Source: Cystobacter fuscus
GTDB taxonomy: Bacteria > Myxococcota > Myxococcia > Myxococcales > Myxococcaceae
Length of the DNA: 64,000 bases
NCBI RefSeq assembly: GCF_002305875.1
Contig: NZ_CP022098.1
Coordinates: 8,184,001 to 8,248,000 of the forward strand
Direction of reading: 5' to 3'
Numbering within the stretch: the first letter of the stretch is position 1; each line of letters starts with the position of its first letter. The notes beneath the pieces were generated by a model. It searched no databases and was not told the origin of the DNA. It saw nothing but the letters and a program-made list of their open reading frames with translations. Both the position numbers and the translations under genes were made by a program. This document shows positions 1 through 9,033 of the stretch, one piece after another.

Positions 1-1
1 T

Positions 2-505
2 GGCGGTGCCACGCTGAGCGCCAAGAAAAAACGGAATTGGAAGCGCGAAATCGAGACGGTGTGGAACCGTAAGTTCAAGCTCCACCGGGAGAAGTGCAAG
101 CGCGGTGACCGATGTACCTGCTCCAGCAAGAATGGGTGCTGTGCCTGGAGCATCCGGATCGTCTGCGAGTTCGGTCCGGGCCAGGGCATGAAAACCGAAC
201 TCCACAAGGGCACCAACCAGGCAAGCGGCTGGGGAACGGCCCTCTGGTGGTACTCCCACACGTGGTGGGAGGGCGCCTCGGGCGTCCCCACCACCGTCCG
301 AGCGCACGAGTTCGGCCACCAGATTGGCATGTACGACGAGTATCCCGAAGGCGCGTGTGATCCAGCCCGTCAGTACACCAATGTGCCGAGCAGCATCATG
401 AACGCCGGCTCCAAGCTCTACCCGCGCCACATGAAGGAGTTTCATGACTGGTTCGACACGAAGGCCAAATCCCTCGTCGGCAAGACAAAGCTGGTTCGGC
501 TCTAG
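2..505 (+). CDS. Metzincin-like zinc protease, C-terminal part (candidate T6SS effector toxin)
   Basis: The reading frame is open from the window edge, so this is the 3' end of a longer gene. The visible 167 residues contain HEFGHQIGMYDEY (HExxHxxGxxD, first His codon at 305), followed by SIMNAG, which resembles the Met-turn of metzincin proteases. Asp in place of the third His is known in snapalysin-type enzymes. A Cys-rich stretch (CKRGDRCTCSSKNGCC) precedes the site. The next two genes overlap this one, and the third is a TIGR02270-like protein typical of type VI secretion effector loci. That suggests the missing N-terminus carries a PAAR/DUF4150-like or Rhs-type delivery domain. Protease chemistry is well supported; delivery by T6SS is inferred from neighbours only. 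Confidence 0.7.
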   Translation, partial: GGATLSAKKKRNWKREIETVWNRKFKLHREKCKRGDRCTCSSKNGCCAWSIRIVCEFGPGQGMKTELHKGTNQASGWGTALWWYSHTWWEGASGVPTTVRAHEFGHQIGMYDEYPEGACDPARQYTNVPSSIMNAGSKLYPRHMKEFHDWFDTKAKSLVGKTKLVRL

Positions 506-1403
506 AACCAAACACGCATTGCTGGCGTTCGCGATCGCATCCAGCTTCTGCGCGTATGCCGGAGGACACGAAACGATGGAACCCTCGTATGTCTATTGGA
601 TCAACCCGACGCCGCAAGGCCCGGTCGTGACTGCTCTCTTCCCCGACAAGGGTTCCGTTGACGTCAGCGGGAATCACGACGGCAGACAGGAGATCGGATA
701 CTATGAGCATGTATTGCCTCGTAAGGTGTTCGACCACGTCCTTGCACTGCTCGATCAGGCGGGGTTGGAGAATCTGCCGGTCTCTCCCACGCTACCGCCC
801 GACACCCCCGTGACCTCGGTAGGAAAGAGCTGGGCGCAGCGACAGCCGCCCATGGTGCGTGGTTATGCGCTCTGGCAGGTGCCCAAGGCGCTTCAGCCCA
901 CGATGGACGAATTCCGGCTGCAAACCACGGAGTTGCTGAAGCACCCGGTCCGGGCCATCCAGGGAGAAGGAGTACCGGTCAAGAGTCAGTTCCTCCTCGA
1001 GGACACGCCGGCCTTCACCATCACGCTCAAGAACGTGGGAACCGAGCCCCTCAAGCTGGACAACCCCTTCCACAAGCGAATGGAGGAGGCCCTCACCCTC
1101 CACCTGCGGGTCCGCAAGGACAAGCCCCCGGACCAGCTCCGCGAGGGAGACACCGTGTGGATCGAATGCAAGCTCGACCATGTACGCTTGGCGGATCCGA
1201 AAGCCGTGACCCCAGCCGGACGGCAGCTCACACTCGCCGCCGGAGCCGAATTGCGCTTCTTCATCCGCAAGAAACTCATGCTTGCGCCCGGGCGTTACAT
1301 TGCGGAGCTCGATTACCGGACCAGCCGCTTCAAGGATGACGTCTCCTCCCTTTCGGGCCGGCTGAACATGCGCTTGGGCTCATTCGAGGTGCTCGACAAA
1401 TGA
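444..1403 (+). CDS. Exported protein of unknown family, candidate immunity protein
   Basis: The 319-residue protein starts at an ATG with a good Shine-Dalgarno (aaggag at 434-439) and overlaps the protease gene by 62 bases. Its N-terminus has a long basic n-region, then a hydrophobic core (HALLAFAIASSFCAYAGG) that looks like a signal peptide. A TTG at 519 or an ATG at 576 would be shorter alternatives, and the second loses the signal. I recognise no family. The C-terminal half has short beta-rich segments (FTITLKNVGTEPLKL) suggestive of an Ig-like fold. A periplasmic protein translationally coupled to a protease toxin is a typical arrangement for T6SS immunity, but nothing in the sequence proves binding. 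Confidence 0.65.
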   Translation: MTGSTRRPNPSSARQSWFGSRTKHALLAFAIASSFCAYAGGHETMEPSYVYWINPTPQGPVVTALFPDKGSVDVSGNHDGRQEIGYYEHVLPRKVFDHVLALLDQAGLENLPVSPTLPPDTPVTSVGKSWAQRQPPMVRGYALWQVPKALQPTMDEFRLQTTELLKHPVRAIQGEGVPVKSQFLLEDTPAFTITLKNVGTEPLKLDNPFHKRMEEALTLHLRVRKDKPPDQLREGDTVWIECKLDHVRLADPKAVTPAGRQLTLAAGAELRFFIRKKLMLAPGRYIAELDYRTSRFKDDVSSLSGRLNMRLGSFEVLDK

Positions 1404-2575
1404 TCGTCAACGCCGGGGATTGGCTGCGAGACATCCTCGAGGAGCACGTCGAGGAACTCACCGCACTCTGGCCACGACGCCCGCGCGCGTGGCGCACACC
1501 CGGATTCTCTGTCCGAGCGCTCCGGCAACTCGATGAGCGGATTGATGCGCACACCGATGCGCTGGCACTCGCGGGCGAGGATGCCATTCCCCTGGTGGAC
1601 CCACTGCTCGGCTCCGAAGACCCGAACGAAGTACTCACCGCGACCCATGCCATGCTCCGCATGGGTGACAAGGCCATCACCCAACGCGTGAGGGAGGCCT
1701 TCGAGCAGGCTGCCGCAGACGTGCTGCAAAGCTTCGCGTTCGCCCTCGCTCGGGCCCGAGCGGACACGGGCCCGGATGAGGGCCCCACGATCCAGCACTC
1801 CGTGGCCTCGTTGTATGCGCGGGCGCTCCGGGGCAGCCTCGCCAGCCCGGACCCGCTCCTGCGACTGCTAGCGCATGAGGATGCGGCCGTGCGCGAGCGG
1901 GCGTGGCACACCCTGGCGATGTTCGGCCCCAAGCGGCGGCTCGACGTGCGACGCGAGGTGACCGCCACGATGAAGGACGAGCCTTTCGTGCGCCGGGCCG
2001 CGTTGAAGGCCGCCGCGTGGATGAGACAACCCTGGTTGCTGGACGAGCTACGCCGCCTGGTGGACTCGACGGGGACCGTGCGAAGGGATGCGCTGGAGTT
2101 GCTCGCGGTGCTCGGGAAGCCAGAGGACATGTTCCGCATTCGCGCGGCCGTCTCCGACATCGCGTTGGGTCCCACCCGCTTCGAGCTGGTGGGGTGGTTC
2201 GGTCATCCGGCGCTGGTGGAGGTGCTCTTCCCCGCCATGGAAGAAGAAGAGCCGCTGACCGCCGCCGCCGCGGCGATGGCCTTCCGGCGCATCACCGGCG
2301 TGTCGGCCGACTCGGCTCAGCGGGTCGAGTTGGAGGAGGACGAGGTCCACCTACCGGATCCGACCATGGCTCGGATCCGGTGGCACAAGCTCAAGGACAC
2401 GTTCGGGGGAGGAACGCGCTGGTCCTGGGGGGAGAACGTGGAGCGCGGACTCACCGACGCGGCCCTCGTCGCCATGGACCTTCCTTCGCTCGCCGAGGGC
2501 AGGCTGCGCGATGCGTTCCACGGGCGGTTCGACCACGGGCCCGCCGCGCTGGAGGCATTTCCGTATCCAGGGTGA
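1400..2575 (+). CDS. TIGR02270-like HEAT-repeat protein, T6SS accessory
   Basis: A 391-residue soluble protein with no signal peptide. It starts at an ATG that overlaps the previous stop in an ATGA junction, so translation is coupled. Helical repeat units in the middle (for example LLAHEDAAVRERAWHTLAMFG and the following AALKAA, LELLAVLG and VGWFG blocks) fit HEAT-like repeats. The overall layout and the end (GRFDHGPAALEAFPYPG) match my recollection of the TIGR02270 family, found next to VgrG, PAAR-like and DUF2169 genes in myxobacteria and other Proteobacteria. Its role there is probably adaptor or chaperone-like, but it has not been established to my knowledge. Confidence 0.7.
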   Translation: MIVNAGDWLRDILEEHVEELTALWPRRPRAWRTPGFSVRALRQLDERIDAHTDALALAGEDAIPLVDPLLGSEDPNEVLTATHAMLRMGDKAITQRVREAFEQAAADVLQSFAFALARARADTGPDEGPTIQHSVASLYARALRGSLASPDPLLRLLAHEDAAVRERAWHTLAMFGPKRRLDVRREVTATMKDEPFVRRAALKAAAWMRQPWLLDELRRLVDSTGTVRRDALELLAVLGKPEDMFRIRAAVSDIALGPTRFELVGWFGHPALVEVLFPAMEEEEPLTAAAAAMAFRRITGVSADSAQRVELEEDEVHLPDPTMARIRWHKLKDTFGGGTRWSWGENVERGLTDAALVAMDLPSLAEGRLRDAFHGRFDHGPAALEAFPYPG

Positions 2576-2612
2576 TGGCCCATCCGCCGGGCGCTCCACG
2601 GTGCGAAGCGGT

Positions 2613-3752
2613 TCAGAACCCGGACATCTTGGAGAGGATTTCCTTCATCACCTCCGAGGTGCCTCCGCCGATGGTGATGAGCCGGATGTCGCGCCAGGCG
2701 CGCGCGATGTGCGTCTCCTCGATGTAGCCCATGCCCCCGAAGAACTGCTGGACGTCGTAGGCCACCTTCTGCGCCAGGTCTCCCGCGAACAGCTTCGACA
2801 TGGAGATCTCCCGCACCGCGTTCTCCTTCGCGTTGAACAGCGCCACCGCGTGGTACGTGAGCCGCCGGGCCGCTTCAATGGCCGCCATGTGCTCCACCAG
2901 CTTGTGCCGCCACACCTGGAACCCGAGCAGCGGCTTGCCAAACGCCTGCCGCTCCTTTCCATACTCGAGCGCGTCCTCGATCATCCGATCCATGCCGCTC
3001 ACCGCCGACAAGGCCCCCACCAGGCGCTCACCCTGGAAGTTCGTCATGATGTGGTAGAAGCCCTGGTTCTCATTGCCCAGCACGTAGCGCCGGGGGATGC
3101 GACAGTCCTCGAAGTACAGGATGGCCGTGTCCGACGACAGGTTGCCCACCTTGTCGAGCTTCTTCGACACCGAGAAGCCCTTCACGTCCGTGGGGAACGT
3201 CACCAGGGTCACGCCCTCGTGCCCCGGCCCCCCCGTGCGCACCCCCAGCGTGATGAAGTCCGCCCGCGTTCCATTGGTGATCCACATCTTCGAGCCGTTG
3301 ATGACGTAGTCATCCCCGTCCCGGCGCGCCGTCGTCTGCAGGTTCGCCACGTCCGAGCCGACCCCCGGCTCGCTGATCCCCAGCGCGGCGATCTTCTCCC
3401 CCGCCAGCGCCGGCGCCAGGAACTCCCGCTTCTGCTCGTCCGTGCCAATCTCGTTGATGATCGGCGTGGCCATCTGGCCTTGCACCAGCAACGCCATGTT
3501 CACGCCCGCGTTGCGGCTGCGCGTCAGCTCCTCGGTGAGGGCCGTCACGTACCAGTAGTCCAGCCCACTGCCGCCATACGCCGGATCATGGTTGATGCCG
3601 AAGAAGCCCAGCTCGCCGCACTTCTTGAAGAGCTCCCTCGGGAAGATGCCCGCTCGATCCCACTCCAGGGCGTGCGGCGTCATCTCCTTCTCCACGAACG
3701 TACGCACCGTCTTGCGAAAAGCCTCATGCTCCTCGGTGAAAGGGTTCAGCAT
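2613..3752 (-). CDS. Acyl-CoA dehydrogenase, isovaleryl/long-chain type active site
   Basis: A 379-residue FAD-dependent acyl-CoA dehydrogenase that oxidises an acyl-CoA to the 2-enoyl-CoA in fatty acid or branched-chain degradation. Family signatures are GISEPGVGSD (about 125-134), KMWITNG (155-161) and the C-terminal QFFGGMGYIEETHIAR. The usual catalytic Glu of short/medium-chain enzymes (YEGT) is absent, since the sequence there is TIGGGTSEV (360-368). A Glu is present in GERLVG (Glu242), the position used by isovaleryl- and long-chain enzymes, so the active site is relocated rather than lost. The ATG at 3752 (MLNPFTEEHE) was chosen because it begins the conserved N-terminal helix; longer open frame upstream overlaps the divergent gene. 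Substrate is unknown. Confidence 0.93.
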   Translation of the reverse strand: MLNPFTEEHEAFRKTVRTFVEKEMTPHALEWDRAGIFPRELFKKCGELGFFGINHDPAYGGSGLDYWYVTALTEELTRSRNAGVNMALLVQGQMATPIINEIGTDEQKREFLAPALAGEKIAALGISEPGVGSDVANLQTTARRDGDDYVINGSKMWITNGTRADFITLGVRTGGPGHEGVTLVTFPTDVKGFSVSKKLDKVGNLSSDTAILYFEDCRIPRRYVLGNENQGFYHIMTNFQGERLVGALSAVSGMDRMIEDALEYGKERQAFGKPLLGFQVWRHKLVEHMAAIEAARRLTYHAVALFNAKENAVREISMSKLFAGDLAQKVAYDVQQFFGGMGYIEETHIARAWRDIRLITIGGGTSEVMKEILSKMSGF

Positions 3753-3770
3753 GGTCGCCGGGCTCCTTGG

Positions 3771-3787
3771 GTGTCGGGATGTGACAC
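3771..3787. promoter_or_regulatory. Short dyad in the divergent promoter region
   Basis: The 52-base gap between two divergent genes contains GTGTC, seven bases, then GACAC. It could be a regulator site or chance; the arms are only five bases. Confidence 0.2.
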
Positions 3788-3804
3788 GGCGATAGTACAC
3801 CCCC

Positions 3805-4899
3805 ATGACTGGCGCCGCTCTCGTCCTCCTCGCGCTCCTGTCGGCCCCCCCGGCCGCTCGTCCGCCCACCGGAGATTGGCTCCGGGAACACTGCCGCATG
3901 GGAGCGGCGGACCCCCAGAACCCCTGGGCGCTCGCCCACGGCCTCCTCTCCGAAGGCCGCTCCTTCCGGGCCCGTGATGGACGCCCCGCCGTGCAGGTCA
4001 TCGTCTCCGACTTCCTCCACCGCGAGGGCTCCTCCCCCGACGCCGACCTCCGCTTCGACCCCGCCACCGTCGACGGCACGCCCGTGGAGCCCCACCCCCA
4101 CCTCCTCGTGAAGACGTTGCTGCTCGCGGGCCTCGCCCCCTCCCACTCCTTCCGGGCCTCCTGGGGTCCCGTCACCCTCGGTGCCCTCGTCGAGGACCTG
4201 AAGCGGGACTTCCGCCGGGACTCCGCCCTCTCCCCCGAGGGCGCCTGGACGCTCGACGCCCTCTCCCATGCCCTCTCTCCCGGGGCCTCCTTCACGACGC
4301 GGGACGGCACCCCCGTGCGCCTCGACGCGGTCATGGACGAGGCGCTCGCGCTGCTCGAGAGAGAGGAGGCCGAGCTGCTCGCGGGCATGAAGGCCGGCCT
4401 TTCCCAGGTGCCCAAGCGCCACCAGGGCCTCTACGCCCACCCCTGTGGCGGGCTGCACCTCGTCCAGGCCGTCCTCACCCACGCGCGCCACCCCGCCGTG
4501 CGCGCCGCCTGGGGCTCCCGGCTCGAGACCCAGGTGGACGTGCTCCTCTACCGGCTCGCCTCCGAGTCCCGCCAATACGACGCCGCCCTCACCTCCACCC
4601 TCCCCGCCCACCGCCTCCCCGTGCTCCTCCAGATGATGAAGTTCCACGGGCACTGGCTGGAGACGCTCGGCCGCTACCGCGACGAGACGGGTTGGACTCC
4701 CACGCCCGCGCAGCTCCAAGCCATACGGCAGGCAGGCGCGCTCCTGGATGGCGCGGTGCGCCGGCTCGATGCGTCAGGTGTCTGGCGCAATCGCGACGCG
4801 TTGAAGGCGTCGAGCCCCTCGCTCTACCTGGATCTCCTCGGTGACACGTGCCACGCCGCTCGGGGATGGCATGACTGGAGGCGAACCCTCGGCGGTTGA
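3805..4899 (+). CDS. Secreted protein of unknown function
   Basis: A 364-residue protein starting at the ATG of MTGAALVLLALLSAPPAARP, a short signal peptide. I do not recognise the family. The mature part is rich in amphipathic helices, with a CGGLHLVQAV segment near the middle and HRLPVLLQMMKFHGHWLETL in the C-terminal third. It has few charged loops and no obvious catalytic motif. It is transcribed away from the acyl-CoA dehydrogenase and lies only 14 bases before the PHP lipoprotein gene, so the two may share a transcript. Codon use is ordinary for the region, which argues for an established gene. Confidence 0.75.
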   Translation: MTGAALVLLALLSAPPAARPPTGDWLREHCRMGAADPQNPWALAHGLLSEGRSFRARDGRPAVQVIVSDFLHREGSSPDADLRFDPATVDGTPVEPHPHLLVKTLLLAGLAPSHSFRASWGPVTLGALVEDLKRDFRRDSALSPEGAWTLDALSHALSPGASFTTRDGTPVRLDAVMDEALALLEREEAELLAGMKAGLSQVPKRHQGLYAHPCGGLHLVQAVLTHARHPAVRAAWGSRLETQVDVLLYRLASESRQYDAALTSTLPAHRLPVLLQMMKFHGHWLETLGRYRDETGWTPTPAQLQAIRQAGALLDGAVRRLDASGVWRNRDALKASSPSLYLDLLGDTCHAARGWHDWRRTLGG

Positions 4900-4913
4900 T
4901 ACAACGCCCCGCC

Positions 4914-7900
4914 ATGCCCTTCCCCCTTCGCCCCCTGGCCGCGAGCCTCGCCCTGGTCGGGCTCACCCTCGCCGGCTGCAAGAAGGAGAGCTGCCTCGGC
5001 AACGAGGCGTCCTGCCAGGTCTCCAGCCCCTGCGAGGCATTGAGCTACGCGTGTGAAGCCGCCTCCGGCTCGGCCCTGGAGCTGCGCGTGCTCACCCCCG
5101 AGGACAGGCGCGTGGGCAGCCATTCCCCGTCCGGCGGAAGCGAGACCGTGCCCGGTGGCCTCAACGCCATTGCCTCCCGGGGAGACATCCTCCTGGGCAA
5201 TGACAGGGCGGTGGCCGTCATCGCCGGCATCGGCAACGCCCACCTGCTGGATCCCAATGGCGGCTCGCTGCTCGACCTGGGCGTGCGCGGCGCGAACAAC
5301 GACGGACTCAACCAGATGCTCTCCGTGGTGGGCGTGCTCCCCGCGGACGCCGCGCACTACACGTCCATGCGGCTCATCGACGAGCGGCCCCGGCGCGTGG
5401 CGGTGCAGCTCGACGGCACGCTCGACGGCCGGCCCGAGTTCCCCATCCACACCCTCTATGAGATGCGGCCGTGCGAGCCGGGCGTGCGCGTGCGCACCGA
5501 GGTGCTCAACACCTCCGTGGATCCCCAGCTCTGGGCGCTCGCGGATGGCTTCTACTGGAGCGGCCGCGAGGCACTGCCCTTCACGTCCGCGCCCGGCACG
5601 GGCTACTCGCACCCCTCCTTCAGCCTGCTCACCATCGGTGACGTCTACAGCCGCGTGCCCTATCTGGCCGCGGCGCTCCCCTCCGAGCCCGGCGTGAGCT
5701 ACGCGCAGGTGTCCTGCGGACCCAAGGACACCGTGGAGGGCTTCCAGAGCGATCAGATCTCCCTCTCCGGCCTGCCACGCACCGTGGTGCCGCCTCGGGA
5801 CTACCTCGTCTTCGAGCGCTTCCTCGCCGTGGGCGACCAGGGCGACGCGGCCTCCGCCGTGGACCTCGCGCTGGAGTTGCGGCAGGCGCTGCGGGGCGAG
5901 AAGTACGTGACCCTGAGGGGGACGGTGAACCGCCGCGCACCGCCCCGTGAGCATCAGGAACACGAGCTCAGCGTGTTCATCAGCGAGGGCGAGCTGGCCG
6001 CGGACAAGAGCACGCGCACCCCCTGGAGCCAGGTGACGCCCGACAGCGCGGGCCGCTTCGAGGCCCGGGTGCCCGCCGGCCGGAAGTACGTCGTGGAGGT
6101 GCACGCCTTCGGCCGCAAGGTGGCGGACCGGCAGCTCGACGTGGTGAACGAGGACGTGGAGCTGGGCACGTTCGCCGAGCCCTCGCACACCCGGCTCACG
6201 GTGAACGTGTCGGAGACGGACACGTTCGCCCCGCTCACCGCCGAGGTCTTCCTCGTCCCGGTGGATGCCGCCACCCGGCAGGGCACCGAGGGCAACCTGC
6301 ACGCAGCCTTCACCTCCTGCGCCCCGTGGCTGGGTCCGCCCCCGGGCCCCTCGCCCGCGTGCAACCGCTTCCTCGTCGTCAATGGCTTCGCCCAGGTGGA
6401 GGTCCCCCAGGGCCGCTTCCACGTCTACGCCTTCAAGGGCCCCTTCTGGACGCTCGACCGGGAGACGGTGTCCTTCGGCGACACGGACACGGCGCTCGAC
6501 TTCACGTTGAAGAAGCTGCCGCTCCAGCCCTCCGGCACCGTGAGCGCGGACCTGCACGTGCACGGCGCCGCCAGCTTCGACAGCTCCCTGCCCGACCAGG
6601 ACCGGGTGCTGTCCTTCGCCGCCACGGACCTGGAGGTCATCGTCGCCAGCGACCATGACGTCGTCTACGACTACAGCCAGGTCGTCCAGGGCCTGGGCCT
6701 GCAGGCGAACATGAGCACCGTGGCGGGCCTGGAGACCACCGGCCACATCCTCTGGCTCAAGCGCCACGGCTATGACATCCCGCTCGTGGTGGGCCACTAC
6801 AACTTCTGGCCGCTCGAGTACGATCCGACGAAGCCACGCAACGGCGCCCCGGACGACGAGCGCGTCGAGCCCGGCGAGTTGTTCGACCGCGTGAAGGCCA
6901 GTGCCCCCGAGCCCCTGCGCGAGCAGCTCATCGTGCAGCTCAACCACCCGTGGGCCAACCAGGAGTTCGGACGGGACCTGGGCTTCCCCCGCGCGCTCGC
7001 GCTCGACATCCGCCAGAACCTGCCCACCACGGACGACGGCACCAACGCGGGCCTCTACGTGCGCTCGCCCAAGGGCGGCTTCGCCAACAACGGCCAGCAC
7101 ACCCAGGAGGTGATGAACGGCTCGGACAACAGTCTGCTCCCCTCCTACCGCGCCTTCTGGTTCTACGTGCTCGGCCAGGGCCAGCTCGTCACGGGCACCG
7201 CCAACAGCGACTCGCACAGCCTCACCGACAACACCGTGGGCGTGCCCCGCAACATCGTCTACGCGGACACCTCGGCCGGCCCCGGCTTCGACACCGCGCG
7301 CTTCAACGCCGCCCTGAAGGCGGGTGGCTCCTTCGGCACCAACGGGCCCATCATCGAGGCCACGCTCGACACGACCGGCGGGCCCCGGCGCTATGGCCTC
7401 ACCCCGGTGGTGCCCTCGGCCGAGGCCCGGCTCCACCTCAAGGTCTCCGCCGCCCCGTGGGTGCCCGTGAACGAGGTGCGAGTCATCGTCAACGGCCGCC
7501 TCGTGCGGACGCTGAGCGGTGGAGAGCTCGCCCGCCCGGCGGATGCCTTCGGTGACGCGGGGCTCGTGCGCTACGAAGGCAGCCTCGCGCTGTCCGAGCT
7601 CGTCACCGTCCCCGGGGACGCGTGGCTCGTGGTGGAGGCCGGCACCCGGCTGCAACCCACCGCGGACTTTGGCGGGGTGGGAAGCCCGGAGCCCGATGGC
7701 ATCCCCGACACCGGGGACAACAACGGAGATGGCGTGGTGGACCACAACGACATCTCCCCGGGCTCCTCGTCCGGCCCCCTGCGCTCCGCCGCGCTCCCCA
7801 CCAGCGAGGCGGACCCGCGGTTCCACTTCGCCCAGGTGATCAACGGCGGCTACCCGATGGCCTTCACCAACCCCTTCATCCTCGACCGCGATGGCAACGG

Positions 7901-7934
7901 ACGCTTCGATGCCCCCGGCGTGAGCGCTCCGTGA
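4914..7934 (+). CDS. PHP-fold metallohydrolase lipoprotein (CehA/McbA-like)
   Basis: A lipoprotein of 1006 residues. The ATG at 4914 is preferred over an upstream TTG because it gives a clean signal peptide ending in the lipobox LTLAGC. After an N-terminal beta-rich region with a possible carboxypeptidase-regulatory-like segment, a PHP-type metal site begins at ADLHVHG (His548 and His550), continues with ASDHDVVYDY, and ends at TANSDSHSL. These are the metal ligands of CehA-like amidohydrolase/phosphoesterase proteins. Near the C-terminus DTGDNNGDGVVDHNDIS resembles a dockerin or EF-hand calcium loop. Substrate is unknown. It is probably anchored on the outer membrane, and the next gene encodes a barrel protein. 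Confidence 0.85.
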   Translation: MPFPLRPLAASLALVGLTLAGCKKESCLGNEASCQVSSPCEALSYACEAASGSALELRVLTPEDRRVGSHSPSGGSETVPGGLNAIASRGDILLGNDRAVAVIAGIGNAHLLDPNGGSLLDLGVRGANNDGLNQMLSVVGVLPADAAHYTSMRLIDERPRRVAVQLDGTLDGRPEFPIHTLYEMRPCEPGVRVRTEVLNTSVDPQLWALADGFYWSGREALPFTSAPGTGYSHPSFSLLTIGDVYSRVPYLAAALPSEPGVSYAQVSCGPKDTVEGFQSDQISLSGLPRTVVPPRDYLVFERFLAVGDQGDAASAVDLALELRQALRGEKYVTLRGTVNRRAPPREHQEHELSVFISEGELAADKSTRTPWSQVTPDSAGRFEARVPAGRKYVVEVHAFGRKVADRQLDVVNEDVELGTFAEPSHTRLTVNVSETDTFAPLTAEVFLVPVDAATRQGTEGNLHAAFTSCAPWLGPPPGPSPACNRFLVVNGFAQVEVPQGRFHVYAFKGPFWTLDRETVSFGDTDTALDFTLKKLPLQPSGTVSADLHVHGAASFDSSLPDQDRVLSFAATDLEVIVASDHDVVYDYSQVVQGLGLQANMSTVAGLETTGHILWLKRHGYDIPLVVGHYNFWPLEYDPTKPRNGAPDDERVEPGELFDRVKASAPEPLREQLIVQLNHPWANQEFGRDLGFPRALALDIRQNLPTTDDGTNAGLYVRSPKGGFANNGQHTQEVMNGSDNSLLPSYRAFWFYVLGQGQLVTGTANSDSHSLTDNTVGVPRNIVYADTSAGPGFDTARFNAALKAGGSFGTNGPIIEATLDTTGGPRRYGLTPVVPSAEARLHLKVSAAPWVPVNEVRVIVNGRLVRTLSGGELARPADAFGDAGLVRYEGSLALSELVTVPGDAWLVVEAGTRLQPTADFGGVGSPEPDGIPDTGDNNGDGVVDHNDISPGSSSGPLRSAALPTSEADPRFHFAQVINGGYPMAFTNPFILDRDGNGRFDAPGVSAP

Positions 7935-7951
7935 ACCGAGGTCCCGTGAAC

Positions 7952-8776
7952 ATGTCCCGACTGCTCGCCGCGCTCGCCGCCCTGCTGCTCGTGCCCGCCG
8001 CCCGCGCCGACGAGGGCGGGTGCGCCCGGTGGCTCGCTCCCGCGCTGGCCGAGGGCCCCGTGGCCCTGGGCTTCCTCTCCGCCGATGTCTCCACCGGGCG
8101 CCGAGCCTGCCCACGCACCGAGGTGGGCCTGGGCGTCCAGGGCAACGCCATCATCGAGACGCACAACCTCTACGGCGCCGTCACCGCCGCCGGTGTGGTG
8201 TCCGGCAGTGTCGCGGTGCACCCGGACCTGGAGGTCTTCGCCACCCTGGAGGCCCCCCGCATCCAGTACGTGCAGAACGCCTCGCTCACCGGCATGGACG
8301 TGGCCCTGGGGCAGCTCACGGTGGGGGCCACCTGGGCGGTGCTGTCGCACGGGGCCTTCGTGCTGGCGCCTGGCGCGCGCCTGCAACTGCCCACCTCCTT
8401 CGCGAGCCCCCGGACGCGGACCGCGGGCGCGGAGGTGGGCGCCGCCCTGCTCTACCGGCCCACGGAACGCTTCGACGTGCACGGCTACGCGGGCGTGGAT
8501 GGAGACATGGGCCTGGGCGCCGCCGCGTCCCTTCCCCGGGCCGGTGTCCTGGTGAACGTGGGCGTGGAGTACGCCTTCTTCCGGCACTTCGCCGTCGTGC
8601 TGGATGCCAACGCGCGCTTCGGCCGCCGGGCGGTGCTCGACTCCGTGGCTCCCACCCTGGGGGTGCGCTTCAGCGCGGGCGAGCACTTCGGCGCGGAGCT
8701 GGGCGCGAGCCTGCCCGTGCTCGGCGCCGAGCGGGCCCTCGCCGCCGGCGGACTCAAGTTCACCTGGCGGCTGTGA
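7952..8776 (+). CDS. Outer-membrane beta-barrel protein
   Basis: The protein has about 274 residues with a signal peptide (MSRLLAALAALLLVPAARADE). An in-frame GTG at 7931 overlaps the previous stop (GTGA) and could be the true coupled start, with another GTG at 7946. The mature chain is a run of alternating amphipathic beta strands (VGLGVQGNAIIE, LTVGATWAVL, GVEYAFFRHFAVVLDANARFG) and ends in WRL, similar to aromatic-rich barrel C-termini. No precise family is recognised. Coupling to the PHP lipoprotein suggests they act together at the outer membrane. Confidence 0.75.
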   Translation: MSRLLAALAALLLVPAARADEGGCARWLAPALAEGPVALGFLSADVSTGRRACPRTEVGLGVQGNAIIETHNLYGAVTAAGVVSGSVAVHPDLEVFATLEAPRIQYVQNASLTGMDVALGQLTVGATWAVLSHGAFVLAPGARLQLPTSFASPRTRTAGAEVGAALLYRPTERFDVHGYAGVDGDMGLGAAASLPRAGVLVNVGVEYAFFRHFAVVLDANARFGRRAVLDSVAPTLGVRFSAGEHFGAELGASLPVLGAERALAAGGLKFTWRL

Positions 8777-9033
8777 GCCCGGGGGACGCGTTCGAGTTGG
8801 CGCATGCGGTTCGTGTGTCCGTGGGAACGGGGCCACCGTGAGACTCTTGTCCGAGCATTCAAACCCAGCCAGCCGCAGGATTTTCGCCGGATGATGGAGG
8901 CCGGGCGGTCGCCGACCACGAATGAGCTTGTTGGGTGGGGATGATTATGAGCGACCATTGAGGTTGTCGGAGCGGGCTGGTGTGTGGCGCCTTGCTCCTG
9001 ATATGCAGAAGCATCGACTCTGGGGGGTCTATC
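8777..9033. other. Intergenic segment at the edge of an A/T-richer island
   Basis: No coding sequence is convincing here. The base composition shifts from G/C-rich to visibly more A/T-rich at about 8.86 kb, marking the left edge of the toxin/immunity island. No terminal repeats or integrase remnants are visible. Confidence 0.5.

Noticed and set aside
2613-3752. Acyl-CoA dehydrogenase as inactive because YEGT is missing
   Set aside because: Glu242 occupies the alternative catalytic position of isovaleryl/long-chain enzymes.
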